NCBI GenBank assembly: GCA_016721765.1
Contig: JADKHO010000001.1
Location: 1,724,001-1,788,000, forward strand
Reading direction: 5' to 3'
DNA from: Bacteroidota bacterium
GTDB taxonomy: Bacteria; Bacteroidota; Bacteroidia; UBA4408
DNA length: 64,000 nt
Shown: piece by piece, positions 19,079 to 27,477 of the stretch
How positions within the stretch are numbered: the stretch's first letter is position 1
Layout of the letters: the number at the start of each line of letters is the position of its first letter
The notes under the pieces: generated by a model
Database searches by the model: none
Told to the model about the DNA's origin: nothing
The model's input: only the letters and a program-made list of their open reading frames with translations
Made by a program: the position numbers and the translations under genes

Positions 19079-21298
19079 ATGAAAACAAAAAACAATTTCA
19101 AGCTACTAGTGCTATGCTTAATTTGTAGCAAGCTAGTAAAATCTCAAACTATAGAAAACAATGCAGATACTTCTTATTTGTTGAATGAAGTAACTATATC
19201 TGCAAACAAAGTAGAACAAAAAAGAAAAAATGTTGCGCAGCAAATAGAAGTGTTAGGCGCTAAGCAAATTGCCAGTTCACAATCCCAAACAACAGCCGAT
19301 TTAATGGCGAATACCGGTTTGCTTTCTGTTCAAAAAAGTCAACAAGGTGGCGGAAGCCCTGTTATTAGAGGTTTTGAAGCCAATCGCATTGTGATGATGG
19401 TAGACGGGGTACGCATGAATAATATTATTTACAGAGGTGGTCATTTACAAAATATCATTACCCTAGATAATGCTATTTTAGACCGAGCTGAAATTCTTTT
19501 TGGTCCGGCTTCTACGATATATGGAAGCGATGCATTGGGAGGCGCCATTTGTTTTTACACGCGAAAACCCCAATTGGCCGCAGTGGATGAAAAAACAAAA
19601 ATTGGAGTGAATGCCTTTTATCGCTATGGCGATGTAAACAACGAAAGTGCTGGACATGTTGATTTTAATATTGGAGGTAAAAAAATTGCTTCCCTCACCT
19701 CTTTTACTTTTTCGCAGTTTGGAGATTTGAGAGGTGGTACTAACCAAAACCCTTTTTATAAAGGAACCTACGGAGAACGGCCTTATTTTGTGGAACGTTT
19801 TAATGGAAAGGATTCATTGGTAAAAAATGCCGACCGATACATGCAAAAGCAAAGTGCATACACACAGTACGACTTTTTGGAAAAAATATTGTTTCAACAA
19901 AATGAACACCTATCGCATCAATTAAACGTGCAATATTCAAGTTCATCAGATATTCCGCGCTATGATCGACTCACAGATCCTGCAGGTACAGGGCTTCGAT
20001 TTGCGGAATGGTATTATGGACCTCAGCAAAGACTCCTTACTGCTTATGATCTCACACATAAAAACGATGTTTCCTTTTTTCAATTGATGCATCTTAATTT
20101 GAATTATCAAAATATTGAAGAGAGCCGAGTAACGCGTCGATTCAATAATAAATATTTGGATAGTCGCATTGAAAATGTTTCGGTAATGGGTGCCAATTTT
20201 GATGCGCAAAGAACCTCAGGTAAACATGAAGTGCGCATTGGTGTTGACTTCCAGTACAATGATTTAAAATCGACGGCAAATAGAAAAGACATTGTTGCGG
20301 ATACTACAAGTAAATTGGATACGCGTTATCCGGATGGTACAAATAATATGATGAACATGGGAGTTTATATTTCACACACGTGGCAGTTAACCGATAAATT
20401 GGTGCTGAATGATGCCATTCGAGCTGGTTTTGTGTCGCTTAAATCAACTTTTAAAGACACAACTTTTTTCCCCTTGCCGTTTAAAGATGCCAATCAAACA
20501 AATCCGGTTTACTCGGGTAGCATTGGTTTAATTAATACTCCAAGCGATGATTTAAGATTTTCGCTACTGCTCTCAACCGGCTATCGTGCTCCCAATGTGG
20601 ATGATTTGGCAAAAGTATTTGAATCTACAGCGGGCAATGTAATTGTTCCAAACAATGATTTAAAACCGGAAAAAACTGTAAGTACTGAACTTGGAATAAC
20701 TAAGTATTATGGTACATCTACCACTTGGCAAAACACTGTTTATTACACTCAATTTATGGATGCAATTGTAACGGATGATTTTACATACAATGGAAAGGAT
20801 TCTGTAAATTACAATGGGAATTTAAGCAGAGTGTTAGCAAACCAAAATAAGCGCAAGGCATATATTTATGGCTTTAGCAGTATTTTGCGCAAACAATGTA
20901 CCGAGCATTTTAGTACCGATGCTTCGTTAAATTACACTTACGGAAGAATAAAAACCGACAGCAGTGATGCGCCACTTGATCACATTCCACCGCTGATGGC
21001 ACGTGTAGGGCTTAATTATGAAAACAATAAATTCACTTCCACCTTTTTTGTAAATTACAATGGATGGAAAAGAATTAAGGACTATTATTTGAATGGTGAG
21101 GACAATGAGCAATATGCAACTGCTGATGGCATGCCGGCTTGGTTTACGGCCAATTTTAGGGTTTCCTATAAAGTTTGGAAATACATCACCGTACAGGCAG
21201 GGGTGGATAATATTTTTGATACCCAATACCGCACTTTTTCGAGCGGAATTAACGCTCCCGGAAGAAATGTATTTGGAGCCTTGCGTTTTAATTATTAA
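19079..21298 (+). CDS. TonB-dependent outer-membrane receptor (heme/metal-complex type)
   Basis: 739 residues. A signal peptide (cleavage near residue 22) is followed by a plug domain at about 30-165 (EVTISANKVEQKRKNVAQQ, then GGSPVIRGFEANRIVMMVDG, and ILFGPASTIYGSDALGG). A 22-stranded barrel ends in Phe-Asn-Tyr. There is no N-terminal carboxypeptidase-like domain and no SusD partner, so this is not a polysaccharide SusC. The plug with RGGHLQNIITLDNA resembles receptors annotated as heme/hemoglobin or siderophore types, but the substrate cannot be set from sequence alone. The upstream small gene at 18498 is probably cotranscribed. A perfect 17-bp hairpin terminates the gene at 21306-21349. 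Confidence 0.88.
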   Translation: MKTKNNFKLLVLCLICSKLVKSQTIENNADTSYLLNEVTISANKVEQKRKNVAQQIEVLGAKQIASSQSQTTADLMANTGLLSVQKSQQGGGSPVIRGFEANRIVMMVDGVRMNNIIYRGGHLQNIITLDNAILDRAEILFGPASTIYGSDALGGAICFYTRKPQLAAVDEKTKIGVNAFYRYGDVNNESAGHVDFNIGGKKIASLTSFTFSQFGDLRGGTNQNPFYKGTYGERPYFVERFNGKDSLVKNADRYMQKQSAYTQYDFLEKILFQQNEHLSHQLNVQYSSSSDIPRYDRLTDPAGTGLRFAEWYYGPQQRLLTAYDLTHKNDVSFFQLMHLNLNYQNIEESRVTRRFNNKYLDSRIENVSVMGANFDAQRTSGKHEVRIGVDFQYNDLKSTANRKDIVADTTSKLDTRYPDGTNNMMNMGVYISHTWQLTDKLVLNDAIRAGFVSLKSTFKDTTFFPLPFKDANQTNPVYSGSIGLINTPSDDLRFSLLLSTGYRAPNVDDLAKVFESTAGNVIVPNNDLKPEKTVSTELGITKYYGTSTTWQNTVYYTQFMDAIVTDDFTYNGKDSVNYNGNLSRVLANQNKRKAYIYGFSSILRKQCTEHFSTDASLNYTYGRIKTDSSDAPLDHIPPLMARVGLNYENNKFTSTFFVNYNGWKRIKDYYLNGEDNEQYATADGMPAWFTANFRVSYKVWKYITVQAGVDNIFDTQYRTFSSGINAPGRNVFGALRFNY

Positions 21299-21305
21299 TG
21301 AAAAC

Positions 21306-21349
21306 AAAACTAATTCCCATTTTTAGTAAGTGAAATGGGAATTAGTTTT
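21306..21349. terminator. Bidirectional terminator between TonB receptor and GNAT genes
   Basis: A perfect 17-bp stem: AAAACTAATTCCCATTT (21306-21322) pairs with 21333-21349 across a 10-nt loop. It lies between convergent genes and has A/T runs on both sides, so it can stop transcription from either direction. Confidence 0.8.
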
Positions 21350-21355
21350 ACCTAC

Positions 21356-21874
21356 TTACATCAATTCCTTCTTCATCCACAAGTCTGTTTGGGGCGTGGA
21401 TTCTATTGGAAAGGGATGTTCACCAAAGATTTCAAAACCATAGTTTTTGTAAAATTTTTGTGCGCGGTAATTGTGTTCCCATACTCCCAAATAAATTACT
21501 TCAGCTTTTTTTTCGGCTGCTGTATCTAAGCATTTTTTCATCAAACGATTTCCCAATCCTTTCCCGATAAACTCCTTTAAAACATACAAGCGTTCCAGCT
21601 CTATGGCTTGGCGCTGCTGCATCTCAGGAATGAGCTGCCAGGCCAATTTAGCATAACCACAAATTTTATCTTCGAGCAAAATCAGATAGATAATACAATC
21701 GGTCGAACTAATTTCATGATGAATATGTGTCAGTGGAAATGTTTTTGTTAAATAAATTTCCATATCACTTTCAGTGCATGTACCGTTAAAGGTATCGAAA
21801 AAGGAGCGCATGCACACTTCGCGCAATTCGGATGCATGATGGGGTTCAGCAATAACAATCTTAAAATCAATCAT
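21356..21874 (-). CDS. GNAT family N-acetyltransferase
   Basis: 172 residues covering one complete GNAT fold. The acetyl-CoA binding segment LYVLKEFIGKGLGNRLMKKCL fits the consensus Q/RxxGxG/A, and it is followed by YLGVWEHNYRAQKFYKNYGFEIFGEHPF, the usual 'N-x-x-A-x-x-F-Y-x-x-x-G-F' end of the family. It should transfer an acetyl group from acetyl-CoA to an unknown amine. It lies 12 bp downstream of the fumarylacetoacetate hydrolase gene on the same strand, so the two are likely cotranscribed. The gene ends at the shared terminator with the TonB receptor. Confidence 0.88.
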   Translation of the reverse strand: MIDFKIVIAEPHHASELREVCMRSFFDTFNGTCTESDMEIYLTKTFPLTHIHHEISSTDCIIYLILLEDKICGYAKLAWQLIPEMQQRQAIELERLYVLKEFIGKGLGNRLMKKCLDTAAEKKAEVIYLGVWEHNYRAQKFYKNYGFEIFGEHPFPIESTPQTDLWMKKELM

Positions 21875-21886
21875 GTTAAATTGATT

Positions 21887-22498
21887 TTATTTTACCTCAA
21901 AACTGAGTAATTTCTTCTCTCCAATATAGGCATCCAGTTTATCGCCAATCTTTACTGCACCTACACCGGATGGGGTTCCTGTAAAAATCAGGTCTCCGGT
22001 TTTTAATGTAATGTATTGTGATACATAGGCAATAATTTTATCAAAACTAAAAAGCATCTCTGCCGAATTCCCTTTTTGACGAAGCTCTCCGTTGATGTTT
22101 AAATGGAAATCAATGTCAGCGATGTTTTTAAAACTGGATTTTAATTCAAATTCACCCAAGGGCGCAGAGTTATCGAATGCTTTTGCTTTTTCCCAAGGCA
22201 AGCCTTTTTCTTTGCATTTTTGTTGTAAGTCACGCGCAGTAAAATCAATGCCTATACCAATTTTATCATAATAAGAAGGGGCAAATTTTTCAGCAATATT
22301 CTTTCCGTTTTTTTGTATTTGAATAACCAATTCAACTTCATGGTGTATATCATTACTAAAGTCGGGTAAGTAAAATGCTTGACCGTTTTTTAGCAATGCC
22401 GTATCCGGTTTCATAAAGAAAACCGGCTCAGTGGGAACATCATTTTTAAGTTCCTTGGCATGCTCACTGTAATTTCTGCCTATGCAAATAATTTTCAT
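21887..22498 (-). CDS. Fumarylacetoacetate hydrolase family protein (FAHD1-like)
   Basis: 203 residues, the length of the short single-domain FAH family. The sequence begins with MKIICIGRNYSEHAKEL and contains the metal-binding acidic residues in HHEVELVIQI and GIGIDFTARDLQ, with the family end GDLIFTGTPSGVG. Members cleave C-C bonds or decarboxylate oxo-acids (acylpyruvase, oxaloacetate decarboxylase, or 2-hydroxyhepta-2,4-dienedioate isomerase). The substrate here is not known. It precedes the GNAT gene by 12 bp and is divergent from the AlkB-type gene. The intergenic space to that gene is only 68 bp. Confidence 0.9.
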   Translation of the reverse strand: MKIICIGRNYSEHAKELKNDVPTEPVFFMKPDTALLKNGQAFYLPDFSNDIHHEVELVIQIQKNGKNIAEKFAPSYYDKIGIGIDFTARDLQQKCKEKGLPWEKAKAFDNSAPLGEFELKSSFKNIADIDFHLNINGELRQKGNSAEMLFSFDKIIAYVSQYITLKTGDLIFTGTPSGVGAVKIGDKLDAYIGEKKLLSFEVK

Positions 22499-22566
22499 TT
22501 CTTTTTTTTGTCAAAAATAGAAAGAATTGAATGAATCCACTTTTGTAATTTAGCCGATATTTTACA

Positions 22567-23571
22567 ATGAAAAATTTCAGGTATTTTCTTTCCTTACTTC
22601 CCGGCATGCTGGCCATTGTCGGCAATTTGCTTGGTGGCTATTATGTTTGGATGAATATTATTTATGTCATGTTTGGCTTGGTGGTATTGGATTGGCTTAC
22701 GAAAGAAAATAAGGAGACTCCCCAAGGTAAAGAGGGTGATTTTGTTCCGGATTTTATTTTGGTCTTATCTTTTTTAGTACATAGTATATCGGTATTCACT
22801 TTATTATATGGTGTGTATTCAGGAATCATTAGCGGCGGTTTTATTGCAGTTGCTGTTTTATCTACCGCCATTAATTCAGGTATCTCAGGCATTATATCCG
22901 CACACGAAATGATTCATCGAAAGCAAGCAATTTGGAGGATTATAGGTATTTGGAATTTGGTGTGGGTAAATTATGGACATTTTTTTATTGAACATATTAA
23001 GGGGCATCACAAATGGGTGGGAACTATTAAGGATCCGGCAACAGCTTTGAGAGGTGAATCCATTTATGCATTTGTGTGGCGCACCATTCCCGGACAATTT
23101 AAAAGTGCCTATAAAATAGAATGTGAACGCTTGCAAAAGGAAGGGAAAAATAAAAGGGGCTGGGGTAATTTTGTAGTGCGCATAACAGTTTTACAACTGC
23201 TGCTGTGTGCAAGCATCGGACTTTTATTTGGGCTAAAGATCCTGATGGTGTATTTATTCCAAAGTTTAATTGCTGTACTGCTGCTCGAATATGTGAACTA
23301 TATCGAACATTATGGATTGGTTAGAAATGAAAACGAAAAATACAAAGCCACACACGCCTGGCAATCCGATATTGTAATCAGTCGTTTTTCTTTATTTGAA
23401 TTATCCCGCCACAGCGATCATCATCTAAAAGCATCAAAACCGTATCAAACACTAGCCACACACGCCTCAAGTCCGGTGCTGCCTTCGGGTTATTTTGGAG
23501 TTTTTTATATAGTATTAATCCCCTCCCTGTGGTATAAAAGAGTGCATCCTTTGCTGGATGAGATGCATTAA
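22567..23571 (+). CDS. alkB: AlkB-type membrane alkane 1-monooxygenase / fatty-acid-desaturase-like hydroxylase
   Basis: 334 residues with about six membrane segments. All histidine boxes of the AlkB family are seen: H113-E-M-I-H117, E142-H-I-K-G-H147-H148, the NYIEHYG motif at 244-250, and R281-H282-S-D-H285-H286. These bind the di-iron centre that hydroxylates the terminal carbon of alkanes, using electrons from rubredoxin. No rubredoxin or rubredoxin reductase gene is nearby. The N-terminal part is somewhat shorter than in Pseudomonas AlkB. Divergent from the FAH gene. The family assignment is firm; n-alkanes as the real substrate are inference, since related enzymes in Bacteroidota could hydroxylate other lipids. 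Confidence 0.9.
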   Translation: MKNFRYFLSLLPGMLAIVGNLLGGYYVWMNIIYVMFGLVVLDWLTKENKETPQGKEGDFVPDFILVLSFLVHSISVFTLLYGVYSGIISGGFIAVAVLSTAINSGISGIISAHEMIHRKQAIWRIIGIWNLVWVNYGHFFIEHIKGHHKWVGTIKDPATALRGESIYAFVWRTIPGQFKSAYKIECERLQKEGKNKRGWGNFVVRITVLQLLLCASIGLLFGLKILMVYLFQSLIAVLLLEYVNYIEHYGLVRNENEKYKATHAWQSDIVISRFSLFELSRHSDHHLKASKPYQTLATHASSPVLPSGYFGVFYIVLIPSLWYKRVHPLLDEMH

Positions 23572-23702
23572 GGTTTTAATTTTCTCCCGCGATTATTGCA
23601 AATTTTTCTGCACCTTCTTCCAAGTTTTATTTTTTTTTGAATGCGGTGTAACTTTTAAAAGTGATGCGGCGTCCTATGATAAAACAAGCAAAAAGTTTAA
23701 AC

Positions 23703-25169
23703 ATGAAACAATCAAAATTTTTACAATACGGAAAAATCGCAGGTGCTCTTGGATTATTATTTCTAGCGCATACTATAACTAAGGCACAAGATCGCAACTT
23801 TGGTGAATTTACTTCAGTGCGCGTGGGTGGAGCTGCCAACGTACAAATTAGTCAAGGTGAATCCTGCAATGTTAGTATAGAAGGCAAGGATTCAGACACC
23901 TCAAAAATCAAACTCAGTTTAGAAAATGGAGTATTAGTTATTGCAACCAAAGGAAATTTGAAAGATGGCGATAAGTTAAAAGTTAAAGTACGGGTTAAGG
24001 ATTTAAAAAGCCTTGAAATGAGCGGTGCAAGCGATGTTAGAATGGAAGAAGAAATGAATCTCGATAAGCTCGAAGTACAAGCATCCGGCGCAGGTAATGC
24101 CCATTTAAAAATGAAAGCAAATAGCATAGATGCTGAAGTAAGTGGAGCGGGTAATGTGAACTTAAGCGGTAGCGCCAATTCCATGACTTCTCGCATTTCG
24201 GGTGCCGGAGAATTAAAAGCATATAATTTGAATTGTGATTCGGTTAAGCTTGTTGTTTCGGGTTCCGGAAATGCTAAGATTAATGCAGTAAAGTCAATCG
24301 ATGTGCAGGTTTCGGGGGCAGGAAATGTTATTTATAAAGGTGAACCCGCCAACCGGAATGTAGATATCAGTGGTGCAGGTTCGGTAAGACAAGCCAAAGG
24401 TGAAAACGAAGTGGAAATCAACGAAAGTTTAAGAATTAATCATAGTGATGGCGATACCACCCGTCTGAAATTGGGAGACACAAGAATTATGATTTTTGAA
24501 GACGATAATAAAAAGGACACCACAAAGAAAGCCGATAAGGTAAAAAGTATTTGGACCGGTTTTGAAGTGGGAGTGAATGGATATTTGACTCCAGGTGGCT
24601 CATCCGATTTCCCCAAAAAGTATAATTTCTTAGAATTAAATTACAAGAAATCAATCTGCATTAATGTAAATTTTTGGGAGCAAAATTTTAAGCTGTATAA
24701 AAATTATATCGCTTTAACTACCGGTGCCGGCTTAGAGTTTAATCGTTACTTTTTCGATAACAACAGCACCTTGCAACCCTTAAATGATACTGTATCCGGT
24801 TATGTAAGTGGTATCGATTTTCGTAAAAATTGCCTCAAAGCAAGTTATGTTACAGTACCTTTATTACTGGAGTTCAATACCAATGCAAAGGAAAAAAAAT
24901 CGTTTCACATAGCGGCCGGCTTAGTTGGTGGATATAATTTAGCTACCAAAGTAAAACAGGTGTATGAGTTAAATAATAAAACATATAAAAATAAAGTGAA
25001 AGACGATTACAATATGAATCCATTTAAACTGGCAGCCACTGTTCGTGCGGGCTATGGACGATTTAATGTATTTGCAACCTATGGTTTAACGCCTTTCTTT
25101 CAGAAAAAAGCTGCTGCACCCGATTTAACAGCATTTACAGTGGGAGTTACCCTGGTGCACTTCGATTAG
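23703..25169 (+). CDS. Head-GIN domain (DUF2807) protein fused to an outer-membrane beta-barrel domain
   Basis: 488 residues from ATG at 23703. The frame opens at 23661, but MKQSKFLQYG followed by a hydrophobic signal peptide ending in KAQ is the better start. Residues about 30-220 are the DUF2807 'putative auto-transporter adhesin, head GIN' domain, a parallel beta-helix with repeated signatures SGAGN, SGAGE and SGSGN. A linker rich in Asp/Lys follows (about 225-275). The C-terminal 210 residues look like a PorT-type beta-barrel (GFEVGVNGYLTPGG to FTVGVTLVHFD). Head-GIN domains usually occur alone, so the fusion with a barrel is notable. It appears monocistronic, with a hairpin terminator at 25193-25229. 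Confidence 0.75.
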   Translation: MKQSKFLQYGKIAGALGLLFLAHTITKAQDRNFGEFTSVRVGGAANVQISQGESCNVSIEGKDSDTSKIKLSLENGVLVIATKGNLKDGDKLKVKVRVKDLKSLEMSGASDVRMEEEMNLDKLEVQASGAGNAHLKMKANSIDAEVSGAGNVNLSGSANSMTSRISGAGELKAYNLNCDSVKLVVSGSGNAKINAVKSIDVQVSGAGNVIYKGEPANRNVDISGAGSVRQAKGENEVEINESLRINHSDGDTTRLKLGDTRIMIFEDDNKKDTTKKADKVKSIWTGFEVGVNGYLTPGGSSDFPKKYNFLELNYKKSICINVNFWEQNFKLYKNYIALTTGAGLEFNRYFFDNNSTLQPLNDTVSGYVSGIDFRKNCLKASYVTVPLLLEFNTNAKEKKSFHIAAGLVGGYNLATKVKQVYELNNKTYKNKVKDDYNMNPFKLAATVRAGYGRFNVFATYGLTPFFQKKAAAPDLTAFTVGVTLVHFD

Positions 25170-25192
25170 TTTGTTGGTTTAGTTTTAGTAAA

Positions 25193-25229
25193 AAAATGCC
25201 TCATTTAGCACTGCTGAATGGGGCATTTT
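25193..25229 (+). terminator. Hairpin terminator of the head-GIN gene
   Basis: AAAATGCCTCATT (25193-25205) pairs with AATGGGGCATTTT (25217-25229) with a single G-U pair and an 11-nt loop, 23 bp after the stop codon. The T-run is within the stem, with more T shortly after. Confidence 0.65.
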
Positions 25230-25301
25230 GATTTTGGGAATAATTGTCAGACCCCAATTTCACCGGAAAAAGGTGCATTATTTCCAATTCAGCATAAAAT
25301 A

Positions 25302-25332
25302 TTTCAAAATGACTAAAATGGGTTTAACTTTG
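25302..25332 (+). promoter_or_regulatory. Putative Bacteroidota promoter of the pccB operon
   Basis: TAACTTTG at 25325-25332 is a perfect TAnnTTTG -7 element. TTTC at 25302-25305, 19 nt upstream, is one base off the TTTG -33 element and at the consensus spacing. The pccB start codon is 35 bp downstream. Confidence 0.5.
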
Positions 25333-25367
25333 TTTTTTAACAGTTCCACTAGAAGTACAATTATAGT

Positions 25368-26909
25368 ATGCAAAACAAACTGGATAATTTAAGTAACATG
25401 ATTGCCGAAGCTCAATTGGGTGGAGGGCAAAAAAGAATTGATTCGCAGCATAAAAAGGGAAAATTAACCGCGCGCGAACGCTTACATTTTTTATTGGATG
25501 AGGGATCTTTCGAAGAAATTGGAATGTTTGTAACCCACCGCTCAAGTGAGTTTGGTTTGGAGCGTGAAAAATACCTGGGTGATGGAGTAATAACCGGTTT
25601 TGGTACTGTGAATGGCAGATTGATTTATGTTTTTTCACAAGACTTCACTGTGTTTGGGGGCTCACTTTCGGAAACACATGCTGAAAAAATTTGTAGAATT
25701 ATGGATTTGGCCGTGCAAAATGGCGCACCCTTAATTGGCTTAAACGATAGTGGTGGAGCACGTATTCAAGAGGGTGTAGTTTCGCTGGGCGGATATGCCG
25801 ATATTTTTTACCGCAATGTGAGAGCGTCTGGAGTAATTCCACAACTCTCGGCTATCATGGGTCCTTGTGCAGGGGGTGCAGTGTATTCTCCTGCCATTAC
25901 CGATTTTATAATGATGGTTGAGAATACTTCCTACATGTTTGTGACAGGTCCCAATGTGGTAAAAACAGTAACACACGAAGAGGTTACCTCGGAGGAGTTG
26001 GGTGGGGCCTCTACACACTCCAGCAAATCGGGAGTAACACATTTTTCTTGTGCAAACGAAATTGAGTGTATTCAAAATATAAAAGCATTGCTCGGCTACA
26101 TGCCTCAAAATTGCGAAGACGATGCGCCTTCATTGGAGTACGAAAAAGGAAATGAAAAGCGTCCCGAATTAAACACTATTATTCCTGCTAATCCTAACCA
26201 ACCTTACGATATTAGAGAAGTAATAAGCGGAGTAATTGATGCAGCTAGTTTTTTAGAAGTGCATAAAAACTTTGCCGAAAATATTGTAGTAGGATTTGCG
26301 CGTCTCGCAGGTAAAAGCCTTGGTATTGTGGCCAACCAACCGGCATTTTTAGCAGGTGTGTTGGATATAAACAGCTCTACAAAAGCAGCACGATTTGTAC
26401 GTTTTTGTGATGCATTTAATATTCCCTTATTAGTATTTGAAGATGTTCCCGGTTTTTTACCAGGTACCGATCAGGAATGGAATGGGATTATCACCAATGG
26501 TGCAAAATTGTTGTATGCATTTAGTGAAGCCACTGTTCCACGTATTACCGTAATAACCAGAAAGGCCTATGGTGGAGCCTATGATGTTATGAACAGCAAG
26601 CACATTGGTGCAGATATGAATTATGCCTGGCCAAGTGCCGAAATAGCGGTAATGGGAGCAAAAGGAGCTGCCGAAATTATTTTTAAAGCTGAAATTGCAG
26701 CAGCAGCAGATCCGGCTGAAAAGCTAAAAGAAAAAGAAGCGGAATACATCAATCATTTTGCAAACCCATATCGTGCCGCCGAAAGGGGATATGTGGATGA
26801 AGTAATAAAACCGGAGGACACCCGAGAAAAATTAATTAAAGCATTTAAAATGTTAGAAAACAAAGTGGATAAACTTCCTCGAAAAAAGCATGGAAATATT
26901 CCACTCTAA
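25368..26909 (+). CDS. pccB: Acyl-CoA carboxylase carboxyltransferase subunit (propionyl-CoA carboxylase beta type)
   Basis: 513 residues, full length for PccB/MmdA. Two crotonase-like carboxyltransferase halves are present. The first shows KLTARERL, SQDFTVFGGSLSE, LNDSGGARIQEGV and the oxyanion segment GPCAGGAVYSPA. The second shows FEDVPGFLPGTDQEW, ITRKAYGGAYDVM and WPSAEIAVMGAKGA. It moves a carboxyl group from carboxybiotin to an acyl-CoA, probably propionyl-CoA, giving methylmalonyl-CoA. No biotin carrier or biotin carboxylase gene is nearby, so it could belong to either a carboxylase or a decarboxylase complex. It is the first gene of a tight same-strand run with yceI (6 bp gap), the histidine kinase and the regulator. 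Confidence 0.92.
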   Translation: MQNKLDNLSNMIAEAQLGGGQKRIDSQHKKGKLTARERLHFLLDEGSFEEIGMFVTHRSSEFGLEREKYLGDGVITGFGTVNGRLIYVFSQDFTVFGGSLSETHAEKICRIMDLAVQNGAPLIGLNDSGGARIQEGVVSLGGYADIFYRNVRASGVIPQLSAIMGPCAGGAVYSPAITDFIMMVENTSYMFVTGPNVVKTVTHEEVTSEELGGASTHSSKSGVTHFSCANEIECIQNIKALLGYMPQNCEDDAPSLEYEKGNEKRPELNTIIPANPNQPYDIREVISGVIDAASFLEVHKNFAENIVVGFARLAGKSLGIVANQPAFLAGVLDINSSTKAARFVRFCDAFNIPLLVFEDVPGFLPGTDQEWNGIITNGAKLLYAFSEATVPRITVITRKAYGGAYDVMNSKHIGADMNYAWPSAEIAVMGAKGAAEIIFKAEIAAAADPAEKLKEKEAEYINHFANPYRAAERGYVDEVIKPEDTREKLIKAFKMLENKVDKLPRKKHGNIPL

Positions 26910-26915
26910 TTTGGA

Positions 26916-27476
26916 ATGAATTATAAATACATATTAGCTTTTGTTACACTCCTTATCGGAATAGAAGTTAGCTCTTTCTCACAAATTGAACTCTCCTTTC
27001 ATACAGCAACGGGCAAGGTTCTTTTTGAATCTGAAAGTACTCTCGAGACAATACAGGCAAGTTCAGACGAGCTAAAGGGAATTCTAAACCCTAACAATTC
27101 AAATTTTGCTTTTGTTGTGCGAATTGTTTCATTTAAGGGATTCAATTCAACCTTACAAAAGGATCACTTTAATGAAAATTACCTCGAAAGTGAGCACTTT
27201 CCAAATGCTACTTTTCAAGGAAAATTGATTGATGATTTTGATTTTAGTAAGGATGGTACCGCAACCGTTCGTGCTAAAGGAATTTTAAAAATTCATGGTG
27301 AGGAACAAGAGCGGATCATTAAAGTTACACTCCAAAAAAAGGGCAATAGTATTAGTGTTCAAAGTACTTTTTCGATTTTGTTGAGCGATTACGAAATAAG
27401 AATTCCACGTATTGTACACGGGAAAATATCACCCGAAATTGTTATTCATGTTAACTTGGATTTAGTAAAAAAGTAA
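26916..27476 (+). CDS. YceI-like family periplasmic protein
   Basis: 186 residues. A signal peptide of about 22 residues is followed by a YceI-like domain, an antiparallel beta-barrel that binds isoprenoid-type lipids in known members. Typical segments are FVVRIVSFKGFNSTLQKDHFNENYLES and FPNATFQGKL, with GILKIHGEEQERIIKV further on. This places it in the Bacteroidota branch in which the domain is one compact unit. It starts 6 bp after pccB, and only one base separates its stop from the start of the histidine kinase, so it is surely cotranscribed with both. The ligand is unknown. Confidence 0.88.
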   Translation: MNYKYILAFVTLLIGIEVSSFSQIELSFHTATGKVLFESESTLETIQASSDELKGILNPNNSNFAFVVRIVSFKGFNSTLQKDHFNENYLESEHFPNATFQGKLIDDFDFSKDGTATVRAKGILKIHGEEQERIIKVTLQKKGNSISVQSTFSILLSDYEIRIPRIVHGKISPEIVIHVNLDLVKK

Positions 27477-27477
27477 A

